Shown: piece by piece, positions 7,835-15,802 of the stretch | Numbering within the stretch: the first letter of the stretch is position 1 | Layout: every line of letters begins with the position of its first letter | From: Candidatus Hydrogenedentota bacterium | GTDB lineage: Bacteria; Hydrogenedentota; Hydrogenedentia; Hydrogenedentiales; CAITNO01 | Assembly (NCBI GenBank): GCA_903922535.1 | Contig: CAIXUF010000729.1 | Location: 1-22,480 of the forward strand | Reading direction: 5' to 3' | Length of the DNA: 22,480 nucleotides | Notes under the pieces: generated by a model | The model's input: only the letters and a program-made list of their open reading frames with translations | Told to the model about the DNA's origin: nothing | The model's database searches: none | Translations under genes and position numbers: made by a program

Positions 7835-9814
7835 TTAGCCGCTCCCATCCAGCACGTTGCGCACCGTTTCGCGCAGCGCCTTGATGGACAGGGGCTTTTG
7901 CAGGAAGTTGATGCCCTCCTCGATCACGCCGTGCTGCGACACCACCTGTTCCGGATAACCGGACATGTAGACTACTTTGAGGTCTGGCCAGCGGCGTGAC
8001 AGGCGCTTGTGCAGTTCCCGCCCGTTCATGCCCGGCATCACCACGTCGGTCAGCAGCAGGTCCACCGTGCATTCACACCTGCTCATCAGCGCCACGCATT
8101 CCTCGCCGTTCTTGGTCCGCAGCACCCGGTAGGACATTTTCTCCAGCGCGGCGCACACCAACTCCCGCACCGAGTCGTTGTCCTCCACCACGAGAATGAT
8201 CTCCCCTCCCTCGCTTTCCTTGATTCGGATCGCGGAGTGCCTGTTTTCCTCGGTCCCGGCTTCGGCCTTGCGGAAAAGCACCTCGGCCGTGGTTCCCTTT
8301 CCGGGGACGCTGTGCAGCCGTATGTGCCCCCCGTGCTGGCGCACAATGCCGTAGACGGTGGCCAGGCCAAGCCCCGTCCCCTCTTCCTTGGTGGTGAAGA
8401 AAGGCTCAAACGCCTTGGCTGCGGTCTCCTTGTCCATGCCGACGCCGGTGTCGCTGACGGAAAACAGCACGCCCTGCCCCAAATGGGCGCCCGGATGGGT
8501 CTCCGCATAGGCCTTGTCCACTTCGATCTCCCGAACCTCCACCGTTAGCGTGCCGCCCTGCGGCATGGCGTCCTGCGCATTGACGCACAGGTTCATGAGT
8601 ATCTGCTTGACTTGGTTGACGTCGGCGCGCACGGGGCATGTTCCGGGAACGGCGCGCACTTCGAGGGCGATGTTCTCGCGGATGGTTCGGCGGAGCACAT
8701 TCTGAAAGTCGGCGACGATTTCGCCCAGGTCGACCGTCTTGATGCTGAGGGTCTGGCGCCGGCCCACGGCGAGCAGTTGCTGCGTGAGATGCTTGGCGTG
8801 TACGGCCGCGTCGGCGATCTCCTTGAGGTCCTGGTGCCAGGGGTGCTCCGGGGGGGCTTCTTCAAGCAGCAACTCCGCAAAACCGAGGATGGGTGTCAGC
8901 ACGTTGTTGAAATCGTGCGCCACGCCGCCCGCCAGACGGCCGATGGACTCGAAATTCTGGATGCGCTGAATGCGCTCCTCAACCTCCTTGCGCTGTGTCA
9001 TGTCGCGGGCGAACAGCAGAATCTCGCCCTCCGGCAACGCCGAAACACTCAGGTCGACCCGCGCTTTCTTTCCGTCTTTTCGTGGAATCTCAAGGTCATA
9101 AATGCGCGCCGTCTCCCCTTTCAGCGCGCAGGACATGCCTTCCTCGATCTCCTCAAGCGCCCGTCCGAACAGCCGGTCCAGGCGGATCTTGGAGAGTTCC
9201 TCCCGGGAGTATCCGAAAAGTCCGCAGGCGCTTTCGTTGGATTCCAGGATGGCCCCGCTCTGCGCGTTGAACATGCATATCGCCTCGGAGGCGCTCTCAA
9301 AGAGCGCGTGGTAGCGCGTCTCCGAACGCCGCCCGGTCTCTTTCGCCTCCAGGAGCCTCTTTGTCTCACGGCTCAGCCGCACTTTTCCCACGGCCATTTC
9401 AAACAGTGCCGGATTCATAAAGCAAACCCAGCCGGAAGCGCCCGTGACAAGCGCAAGATTGCCGCAATACTGAAAAACAGCCCTGTGGGCGGGCAGCAGG
9501 TCCGCACCCAGTTTCAGCCATTCGGAGACAAGCCCCAGCGTGCCTGCGGCGACCATCGCCCAACTGGCCAGCCGCGGCCCCTCATGCACCCGAACGACAA
9601 CGATCACCGATGCCGACAGGAAACCCAGCGCGGCCACCTGCCCCAGCACGATGCGCAGCAGCCAGAACTCCGTCACCAGGCGCGTGCCCACCAGGGCGAA
9701 GAAACCCATGAAGGAAAGAAAGAAAACAACGCGCCGCAAGTTCGCGAACTGCCGCGCTTCGGCGCTGGTCAGCTCCGGCCAATCCGGAAAAATGCGCGGA
9801 TAATCTCTTTCCAT
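7835..9814 (-). CDS. Membrane PAS hybrid sensor histidine kinase with C-terminal receiver domain
   Basis: 659 aa from the ATG at 9814, which has AAGG 5 nt upstream. A GTG at 9877 would add 21 residues but has poor spacing. Order of domains: four hydrophobic segments in residues 27-132; a PAS domain about 164-277 (YHALFESASEAICMFN...FGYSREEL); HisKA with phospho-accepting His300 in GGVAHDFNN; HATPase with N box NLCVNAQDAM, SDTGVGMD and GTGLGLATVYG; and a receiver domain from about 537 with acidic pair VVEDND, phosphorylatable Asp590 (LLTDVVMPGMNG), MSG, and Lys in QKP. The enzyme autophosphorylates and passes phosphate to its own receiver. No separate response regulator with an output domain is visible, so the downstream target is unknown. 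It is divergent from the C39-like protease gene and convergent with the beta-helix operon. Confidence 0.93.
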   Translation of the reverse strand: MERDYPRIFPDWPELTSAEARQFANLRRVVFFLSFMGFFALVGTRLVTEFWLLRIVLGQVAALGFLSASVIVVVRVHEGPRLASWAMVAAGTLGLVSEWLKLGADLLPAHRAVFQYCGNLALVTGASGWVCFMNPALFEMAVGKVRLSRETKRLLEAKETGRRSETRYHALFESASEAICMFNAQSGAILESNESACGLFGYSREELSKIRLDRLFGRALEEIEEGMSCALKGETARIYDLEIPRKDGKKARVDLSVSALPEGEILLFARDMTQRKEVEERIQRIQNFESIGRLAGGVAHDFNNVLTPILGFAELLLEEAPPEHPWHQDLKEIADAAVHAKHLTQQLLAVGRRQTLSIKTVDLGEIVADFQNVLRRTIRENIALEVRAVPGTCPVRADVNQVKQILMNLCVNAQDAMPQGGTLTVEVREIEVDKAYAETHPGAHLGQGVLFSVSDTGVGMDKETAAKAFEPFFTTKEEGTGLGLATVYGIVRQHGGHIRLHSVPGKGTTAEVLFRKAEAGTEENRHSAIRIKESEGGEIILVVEDNDSVRELVCAALEKMSYRVLRTKNGEECVALMSRCECTVDLLLTDVVMPGMNGRELHKRLSRRWPDLKVVYMSGYPEQVVSQHGVIEEGINFLQKPLSIKALRETVRNVLDGSG

Positions 9815-9902
9815 AAAGGCCTTACCCCTGTTGACGGCTTGGACCCGGGTGTCTATTGTGGCCTTTCGAACCGCCACCCTTGGCCTATGCGCTTAACTGC
9901 TA

Positions 9903-9931
9903 ATTATGCGCCAAACTGAGCGCGGGGTCAA
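9903..9931 (-). promoter_or_regulatory. Sigma-70-like promoter for the histidine kinase gene
   Basis: Reading the minus strand: TTGACC (9931-9926), a 17-nt spacer, and CATAAT (9908-9903). Initiation near 9896 gives a leader of about 80 nt before the ATG at 9814. This is one of the best promoter matches in the window. Confidence 0.6.
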
Positions 9932-10071
9932 TTCATTCTTCGCGGTGCCCGCGAGTATTTACAATTCGCCAGACTTGGCCCATGGCGAGCGCTTTCGGCA
10001 CAAATGTGGTAAGCTTACGCACAATGGTCTCATCGTGGACACCGCCCTTGCCCAGAAAGGAAGCACATAGC

Positions 10072-12282
10072 ATGTCTTGCGAAAAAGCGGGGTCTAAGGT
10101 TTTCTTGGGAATGCTGGCGGTTGCGGTGATGGTGCTTGGGCAGTTCTCTGCATCCGGGCAGTTTGGACAGTCAACAGTCTGCGACAACCTTTCTCCGGAG
10201 AAGCTGGCCAAGATTCAAGTGAGGAGTATCAGCAGCCCGCCGACGCCGCCGCCCGGGTTTGCGCGTCCGTTGGCCCCGAAGATCGTGGCCAAGTCGCTCA
10301 CATCGAACATGCTTGCCGTTCCGACATCCACGTGGACCTATGGATGCACGGCCACCTCGGCCGGGATGATCTTCGCGTACTATGACCGCAACGGTTATCC
10401 CAACATGTACACCGGCCCGGCCAACGGCGGGCTCTGTCCGATGACGGACGTGGGGCAGGGCATGGACACGCCCATTTCAGGGGCCTGCTCGATTATCGCC
10501 ACGCAGAACGGGTTTGACGGACGGACAACGGCCGGGCATGCGGACGATTACTGGGTCGATTATGATGTCGCGGGACCCGACCCGTGGGTGGGTGTCCGGC
10601 CGGAGCATGTGTGGGGCGGCTGCACGGCCGACTACATGGGCACCAACCAGTGGAAGTGGAACTTTGACGGCTCAAGCGGCCTGGACAGCAACACAGACGG
10701 CGCGACCACGGTCTATTCAAACTACTCCGCGTTCAAGCTCTATGACTGCATTCCCCCCGCATCCTGCGGCACGCCGCAGACGGAGGCTTGCCACGGCATG
10801 CGCCTGTTCGCCGAATCGCGGGGCTACTCGGTATTGACGAACTACACGCAGGAAATTGATGAGGAGTATTCAGGCGGTTTCACGTTTGCCAATTATATGG
10901 CGGAAATCGATGCCGGCTATCCGGTAATGCTCCAGTTGGACGGGCACACCATGGTTGGCGTGGGGTATGACACTTCCGGCAGCACGGTATATGTCAACGA
11001 CACTTGGGACAACGTCGTTCATACGATGACTTGGGGCGGGAGCTATTCCGGCATGGTCCAGCAGGGAGTCACCATCATCCACCTTGCCCCCGCCACCCCC
11101 GGTTCGGTGCATGTGACCCTAGCACCGGCGGCTGCGGTGACGGCGGGCGCCAAATGGCAGTTGGACGGCGGCGCGTGGCAGAATTCGGGAGCGACCATGA
11201 CGGCGGTGTCCGGCGGCATCCACACAGTTTCCTTCAACGACGTGGCTGGGTGGAACACGCCGGCCAGCAGCAGTGTCGGTGTGGGCGGTGGCCTGACCGC
11301 CGAGGTCACGGGCACCTATTTTCAGCTTTGTGACGGTGTGGACGCCTGCGACCGGGCATGGACCTCCTCCGGGCACACAACCTGGTCCGTCCAGGGTGCG
11401 GTCACCCATGACGGCACGGATGCCGCCCAGAGCGGGGCAATTACTGACAACGAGTTCTCCAGCCTGTCCACAGAGGTGACCGGTCCCGCGAATGTCAGTT
11501 TCTGGTGGAAGGTCGATTCCGAACAGGATTACGATTACCTCACCTTCTACGTCGACGGGGTTGAGAATGAAAGCATCTCGGGCGCGGTGGACTGGGCCCA
11601 GAAGACCTGCGCGCTGGCAGCGGGGACTCATACCCTGACGTGGACCTATGCCAAGGACTCCGGGGTTTCCGACGGTGCCGACGCAGGCTGGGTGGACCAA
11701 TTCCAGATTGTGGACACCACCCCCCCGACGGGAACCATCAGCATCAACAGCAATCAGTCCGTCACCAACAATCGCGCCGTAACCCTGTCCCTGACTTGGT
11801 CCGACGGCACCGGTTCGGGTGTGGCGCGGATGCGCTTCAGCGATGACGGCGCGCATTGGACCGCGTGGGAGGCGCTGAAGGCCACCCGCGCGTACACGCT
11901 GCCGGCGGGTGAGGGATATCACACCGTGCGCGTGCAGTATCGCGATGTGGCGGGCAACAATTCCGCGACTTTCAGCGATTTTATCAGGCTTGACACCGTC
12001 CCGCCGTCGGGGACCATCATCATCAACGGCGGCGCGCTGAGCACGGTCACGCCGTCGGTCACGCTGGGGCTGACGTGGACGGACGGTTCAGGCTCCGGCG
12101 TGGCGCGGATGCGCTTCAGCGATGACGGCGCGCATTGGACCGCATGGGAACCGCCGACGGCAGCGCGTGCGTACACGCTGCCGGGGCCCAACGGGTATCA
12201 CACGGTGCGCGCGCAGTATCGTGACGCGGGAGGCAACGTCTCCGCCGCCTGTAACGACTATATCAAGCTGCAGGCCCCGTAA
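10072..12282 (+). CDS. Secreted C39-like cysteine protease with Ig-like repeats
   Basis: 736 aa. The ATG at 10072 follows AAGGAAG and gives a signal peptide (FLGMLAVAVMVLGQFSASG). Residues 80-340 form a papain-like C39_2 domain: Cys92 in YGCTATSAGMIFAYYDRNGY, His292 in DGHTMVGVGYD, and Asn309/Asp310 in VNDTWD make the expected Cys-His-Asn/Asp arrangement. A PEGA-like segment follows (KWQLDGGAW), then a jelly-roll-like domain (about 425-546). Two 93-residue Ig-like repeats (about 552-735) end the protein. Eight or more Cys residues in the catalytic region suggest disulfides, fitting an exported enzyme. No lipobox or sorting signal is evident. Possible roles are degradation of extracellular protein or peptide processing. 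No substrate gene is adjacent. Confidence 0.8.
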   Translation: MSCEKAGSKVFLGMLAVAVMVLGQFSASGQFGQSTVCDNLSPEKLAKIQVRSISSPPTPPPGFARPLAPKIVAKSLTSNMLAVPTSTWTYGCTATSAGMIFAYYDRNGYPNMYTGPANGGLCPMTDVGQGMDTPISGACSIIATQNGFDGRTTAGHADDYWVDYDVAGPDPWVGVRPEHVWGGCTADYMGTNQWKWNFDGSSGLDSNTDGATTVYSNYSAFKLYDCIPPASCGTPQTEACHGMRLFAESRGYSVLTNYTQEIDEEYSGGFTFANYMAEIDAGYPVMLQLDGHTMVGVGYDTSGSTVYVNDTWDNVVHTMTWGGSYSGMVQQGVTIIHLAPATPGSVHVTLAPAAAVTAGAKWQLDGGAWQNSGATMTAVSGGIHTVSFNDVAGWNTPASSSVGVGGGLTAEVTGTYFQLCDGVDACDRAWTSSGHTTWSVQGAVTHDGTDAAQSGAITDNEFSSLSTEVTGPANVSFWWKVDSEQDYDYLTFYVDGVENESISGAVDWAQKTCALAAGTHTLTWTYAKDSGVSDGADAGWVDQFQIVDTTPPTGTISINSNQSVTNNRAVTLSLTWSDGTGSGVARMRFSDDGAHWTAWEALKATRAYTLPAGEGYHTVRVQYRDVAGNNSATFSDFIRLDTVPPSGTIIINGGALSTVTPSVTLGLTWTDGSGSGVARMRFSDDGAHWTAWEPPTAARAYTLPGPNGYHTVRAQYRDAGGNVSAACNDYIKLQAP
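11821..11864 (+). repeat. 44-bp exact direct repeat, copy 1 (Ig-like domain)
   Basis: Identical to 12100-12143. It encodes VARMRFSDDGAHWTA within the first 93-residue Ig-like repeat of the C39-like protease. Confidence 0.9.
12100..12143 (+). repeat. 44-bp exact direct repeat, copy 2 (Ig-like domain)
   Basis: Exact copy of 11821-11864, offset by 279 bp (93 codons). The surrounding domain is more diverged, so the identical core suggests a recent duplication or gene conversion. Confidence 0.9.
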
Positions 12283-12502
12283 CCGGCAGGAAAGCCTGGA
12301 ACGTCGGCGGGCTGACCCATGGCGGCAGGAATCCATTGAGGAATACTGTCCGATCATCGTGTTGGCGGAGCAATATGCCGGCGAAATCATCGGTTTTATG
12401 CGCTGCGAAAAGGAAGACCAAAGGATGCCGAAAGAGCCCAAATCCTGAAATAATTGACTTCCGCACAATTGGGCGCATTTGCCCGGAACTTAGGATCCTC
12501 TT

Positions 12503-12531
12503 TTGTTTATACGCCCTTCTTATGCTATAAT
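12503..12531 (+). promoter_or_regulatory. Extended -10 promoter for the first Tes-like radical SAM gene
   Basis: TTGTTT (12503-12508), a 17-nt spacer ending TGC, and a perfect TATAAT (12526-12531). The TG gives an extended -10, which can offset the weak -35. Transcription near 12538 would leave a leader of about 22 nt before the ATG at 12560. Confidence 0.65.
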
Positions 12532-12559
12532 CTGCATCTAGTTAATAGGAAACGAAGCT

Positions 12560-13897
12560 ATGGAAGTTGTTCGCAAGACCACGTCACGCTGTCACGAATG
12601 CGCCAGGAAAGTTGACGGTGCTGTCATTATTTCAGAGGGGAAAGCCTACCTGTACCGGGAATGTCCGGAACACGGCTCCTACCAGCATCTAATGTCGGAG
12701 CACGGCAAAGAATACGCGGATTTGGACCGTTTCTATACCGAGGTGCATGAAACGTCCTCCTTGGGACGCACGATGCACACCTGGGTGTTTGCCACGATGG
12801 ACTGCCAGCAGAAGTGCCCCTTCTGCTGCACGGACTGCGGCAAGGAAGAGCGAAGCAGTTCCCCCTGGGAGGAGCTAACCTGGGAGGATCTCCAGGAGAT
12901 TCTTCGGACCTTCAAGCAGGGTAAAATCTCGTTTGGCGGCGGAGAGCCCACGCTGCACCCGCACATGCTCGACTTCTTTCGCGAGGCTGACCAGAGGGGA
13001 ATTGCGGCCCAGCTTGCGACCAATGGGCTTATGCTGGCCTCCAAGGAGTACTGCCAGAAGCTGAAGGACAACAAAGTCAAGGAAGTGCGCGTGTCCCTGG
13101 AGGCGGTCCAGAAGAAGGACGCCGTCAAACTCGGGCTGGATCCCTACGTGGAGACCAAGCTCAAAGCCATCCAGAACCTGTGCGACATGGGTGGCTTTGC
13201 CGTCACGCTTTCACCCACCATCTGCAAAGGCGTAAACGAGGAGCAAATATACCAGATCATCGAATACGCAAAGGACAAACCCGCCATCACGGCCTTTTCC
13301 ATGCAGGGTTTCTCCTGGACCGGATGCGGCACCGGACTGCCCAAGACGATGATGCTGGCGCCGGACGAGATGATGGACGTTATCCACCGCCATTATTGCA
13401 GTTGCGACCGCAGCGAGCTTTTCGCCTTTCAGAAGCTTGCGTTTGCATGGCTGAACGTCATCGGGTTCAAGTCGTGCCTGAAGAGCGAGTTCATGATTTT
13501 CCTGCGCGAGCCCAATCGTCTTCGGCCCATCACCGAGTTCATCAACCTGCGCCGGCTGGACAAAATGCTGAACTGGTGGCGCCGGGTCCTCCCGAAAAAG
13601 CGGTGGATGCGCGGCGCGCTCCTGGTGCCGGTGCTGGCCGGCGGCATGAGTCTGCGGACACTGCCCCTGGTTCCCACGCTGCTTCGGCTGGTGTGGGCCA
13701 ATGTGACGAAACTCGACGTGCACCGGTATCCGTCGCGCCTGCTGGTCGTGGGCCTCAACACGAACTGCTCCACGCTGAACGCGGACAACACCGTGAACGC
13801 GCACTGCGTCAGCGGCTGCATTTTCAAGCGCGACGGCGTGCTGCACCTGACGAACACCTCCACGGAACTGCTGGCGAACTCGGAAGCGAAGTGCTAG
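12560..13897 (+). CDS. Radical SAM enzyme, Tes (tetraether lipid synthase)-like, paralogue 1
   Basis: 445 aa. ATG preceded by AGGA (12547-12550). The N-terminus has a metal-binding module (CHEC at 11-14, then CPEHG at 35-39), as in the archaeal tetraether synthase family. The radical SAM CxxxCxxC motif is Cys82, Cys86, Cys89, followed by GGEPTLHP (127-134) and a barrel. Further Cys residues shared with paralogue 2 (CxC at 280/282, Cys306, Cys403, Cys416) may bind auxiliary Fe-S clusters. Residues 348-382 are strongly hydrophobic and could dock on membrane. Family members join lipid chains or modify lipids through radicals, but the family is broad, so the lipid substrate here is inferred. It opens a plus-strand group with a nucleosidase, an SDR and a close paralogue at 15803. 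Confidence 0.8.
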   Translation: MEVVRKTTSRCHECARKVDGAVIISEGKAYLYRECPEHGSYQHLMSEHGKEYADLDRFYTEVHETSSLGRTMHTWVFATMDCQQKCPFCCTDCGKEERSSSPWEELTWEDLQEILRTFKQGKISFGGGEPTLHPHMLDFFREADQRGIAAQLATNGLMLASKEYCQKLKDNKVKEVRVSLEAVQKKDAVKLGLDPYVETKLKAIQNLCDMGGFAVTLSPTICKGVNEEQIYQIIEYAKDKPAITAFSMQGFSWTGCGTGLPKTMMLAPDEMMDVIHRHYCSCDRSELFAFQKLAFAWLNVIGFKSCLKSEFMIFLREPNRLRPITEFINLRRLDKMLNWWRRVLPKKRWMRGALLVPVLAGGMSLRTLPLVPTLLRLVWANVTKLDVHRYPSRLLVVGLNTNCSTLNADNTVNAHCVSGCIFKRDGVLHLTNTSTELLANSEAKC

Positions 13898-14060
13898 CCC
13901 GGCTTTCGGTGGGCAAACCCTTCCCAAGTCAGGCGGCCTGACATCGGCGATACGGTCCTCATATCCCATCCGGGAGAGATCGTGCGGAAATTGGTGTTTG
14001 TCCATCCCTGTTGGAGCGCGCGCGGCTCCGCCCCAATGGAGTAGGCAAAGGGATTCTTGC

Positions 14061-14774
14061 TTGGACATCGGCATTCTAATTCCAACGACCGGCGAGGCGC
14101 GGGGGATCATCGCCGCGTTGAAGATGAAGCGGACGGCGGCCGGGGAATTCACCTATGAAGCGCCGAACCTGCGCGTGGTCCTTCAAATATGCGGAATTGG
14201 AGCGGACAACGCCCGCAGACAGGCGGAAACCCTCCTGAACCGGGGAACGGAGTTTCTGGTGCTGGCGGGTTTCTGTGGGGGCCTCACGGAGAACCTGAGG
14301 CAGGGCGACTTGGTGATCGACAACCAGCGTCATGACCCTCATTTCGCCAACACGCTCATGCGAATTGCCGTGACGAGAAACATTCCATTTCACTTGGGCA
14401 CGATTCACACCTCCCCCAGGTTCCTGGCAAAACCCGAAGAGAAGATCAGGGCGGGGATCCACGCTGCGGCAATTGCGGTGGACATGGAGAGTGCCGGGGT
14501 CCTTGATCTCTGCCGCGCAAGAAACCTTCCATTCCGGTCTTTCCGCACCGTAAGCGACGGGCTAAATCAGCCGCTGCCCAGCGCATTGCAGTATGAGACG
14601 TTCACGCTGCGCTTCTGGTGCGCCCTTGCGTGCCTTCTTTGGGAATGGCCAAGTTTGTGCCGCGCGTTTATGTCGGCAAGACTGGCAAAGAATAATCTGT
14701 CAGTAATACTTGCGGATTGGGTGCGCGGACTGCCGAAAGACCAACGCCCGCCGGAGGCGGCGAAGGATGTATGA
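14061..14774 (+). CDS. Nucleoside phosphorylase/MTA-SAH nucleosidase superfamily protein (HpnG-like)
   Basis: 237 aa. The TTG at 14061 is chosen because AAAGGGA (14047-14053) is 7 nt upstream and the first beta strand DIGILIPTTGEARGI starts at once. An earlier TTG (13998) adds an unlikely Arg/Pro-rich tail, and the first in-frame ATG would delete that strand. Family motifs: LAGFCGGL followed by GDLVI; VDMESAGV (140-147), the MES purine/ribose site; and RTVSDG with Ser165/Asp166, where Asp normally protonates the purine. The size and hydrophobic C-terminal half recall the hopanoid-associated phosphorylase HpnG, which removes adenine from adenosylhopane. An MTA/SAH/5'-deoxyadenosine nucleosidase role is equally compatible. 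Its position between two radical SAM genes, whose by-product is 5'-deoxyadenosine, makes adenine release likely in either case. Confidence 0.75.
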   Translation: MDIGILIPTTGEARGIIAALKMKRTAAGEFTYEAPNLRVVLQICGIGADNARRQAETLLNRGTEFLVLAGFCGGLTENLRQGDLVIDNQRHDPHFANTLMRIAVTRNIPFHLGTIHTSPRFLAKPEEKIRAGIHAAAIAVDMESAGVLDLCRARNLPFRSFRTVSDGLNQPLPSALQYETFTLRFWCALACLLWEWPSLCRAFMSARLAKNNLSVILADWVRGLPKDQRPPEAAKDV

Positions 14775-14859
14775 TGAAGATCGCAATCAGGTCAAACGCG
14801 GCTTCCGACGCGGTGGCCGGTGTTTGATTTCGGAGGGTGAAGAAGCCCCCGAATTCGCG

Positions 14860-14888
14860 TTGATCTAAAGGTTTGATTCGGATAGTAT
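14860..14888 (+). promoter_or_regulatory. Possible promoter for the SDR gene
   Basis: TTGATC (14860-14865), a 17-nt spacer, and TAGTAT (14883-14888), each 4 of 6 to consensus. The start would be near 14895, leaving an 18-nt leader that contains the AAGG site. Confidence 0.35.
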
Positions 14889-14912
14889 TCAGCCGGCTCT
14901 TAAGGCAGACAT

Positions 14913-15722
14913 ATGGGACAACGGTTCAAAGGCCAGACAGCGTTCATCACGGGCGCCTCATCGGGCATCGGCGCGGCGCTTGCCTGTGCATTTGCCCGGG
15001 AGGGCGCGTGTGTGGGCCTGGCTGCGCGGCGCATGGACAGGCTGGAGGAAGTCCGCCGGAAGATAGAGGCTGCGGGCGGCAGGGCCGTGGCGGTGGCGTG
15101 CGATGTCACTGACGCCGACAGCGTCAAGCGGGCGGCAGCCCTTGTGGCCGAAACATTCGGCGGCATTGACCTTGCCGTGGCCAATGCGGGCATCGTTCTC
15201 ACGGCGGACTTTGAACACACAGGAACGGCTGATTTTCGGCGATTGTTCGACACGGACTTCTTTGGCGTGATTGACACGGTCTATGCGGTCCTGCCCTATT
15301 TGAAACAGTCCAAGGGGCGGCTTGGAATTGTCTCAAGCTTTCTGGGCCAGGTGGCGATCCCTTCGGACACCGCCTATTGCGCCGCAAAGTTTGCCCTGTG
15401 CGGATTTGCCGGTTCCCTGTATTATGAGCTGCCCAAAGGCGTGTCCGTGACGGTCATTCTGCCCGGTTTTGTGGAAAGCGAGATATGCCACAGGGACAAG
15501 ACAGCCTTGGGGCCGGACCACAAAGAGCGCACGCCGTCGTTCTTGGTGGTGCCCACAGACCGGGCCGCCCGGGAAATCGTGCGGGCGTTGCACAAACGGC
15601 GGTTCGAGGCGGTCATCACGGGACACGCCAAAGTGATCGCTTTTGTGAACCGCCATTTTCCCCGCATTTTCCGCCGGTCGGTCATGGTATGGCGGCACGC
15701 CCAAACGCGCGGCGGACGGTGA
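14913..15722 (+). CDS. Short-chain dehydrogenase/reductase (SDR)
   Basis: 269 aa. ATG with AAGG (14902-14905) 7 nt upstream. Classical SDR motifs are complete: cofactor-binding TGASSGIG (13-20), NAG (91-93), and catalytic Ser142, Tyr155 and Lys159 (YCAAK). Arg39-Arg40 after the second beta strand favours NADP(H). The C-terminus is basic and hydrophobic (FVNRHFPRIFRRSVMVW), as in SDRs acting on lipids such as 3-ketosphinganine reductases and other membrane-associated reductases. The reaction is an NAD(P)-dependent alcohol/carbonyl interconversion. It lies between the nucleosidase and the second Tes-like radical SAM gene, all on one strand. A role in tailoring the same lipid product is inferred from this position. 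Confidence 0.88.
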   Translation: MGQRFKGQTAFITGASSGIGAALACAFAREGACVGLAARRMDRLEEVRRKIEAAGGRAVAVACDVTDADSVKRAAALVAETFGGIDLAVANAGIVLTADFEHTGTADFRRLFDTDFFGVIDTVYAVLPYLKQSKGRLGIVSSFLGQVAIPSDTAYCAAKFALCGFAGSLYYELPKGVSVTVILPGFVESEICHRDKTALGPDHKERTPSFLVVPTDRAAREIVRALHKRRFEAVITGHAKVIAFVNRHFPRIFRRSVMVWRHAQTRGGR

Positions 15723-15802
15723 ATGGACAGGTGCGGGATTGACGGCCTGTTTGCCAGTACTTTTCACGCTATGACCGGAACCGGTCGGCAGGAGATGAAG
15801 TT

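Noticed and set aside
8612..9919. 435-codon plus-strand frame opposite the kinase
   Set aside because: The minus strand encodes complete HisKA, HATPase and receiver motifs, so the plus frame is a shadow.
12283..12450. Protein-like frame after the C39 protease stop (IEEYCPIIVLAEQYAGEIIGFM region)
   Set aside because: No start or ribosome binding site, and no family recognised. It might be a gene remnant but the evidence is too thin.
13928..13942. GTCAGG-CGG-CCTGAC hairpin after the first radical SAM gene
   Set aside because: Only 6-bp arms and no T-tract, so not supported as a terminator.
14771..14827. 18-codon frame overlapping the nucleosidase stop (ATGA)
   Set aside because: Too short, no domain, and the overlap could be chance.
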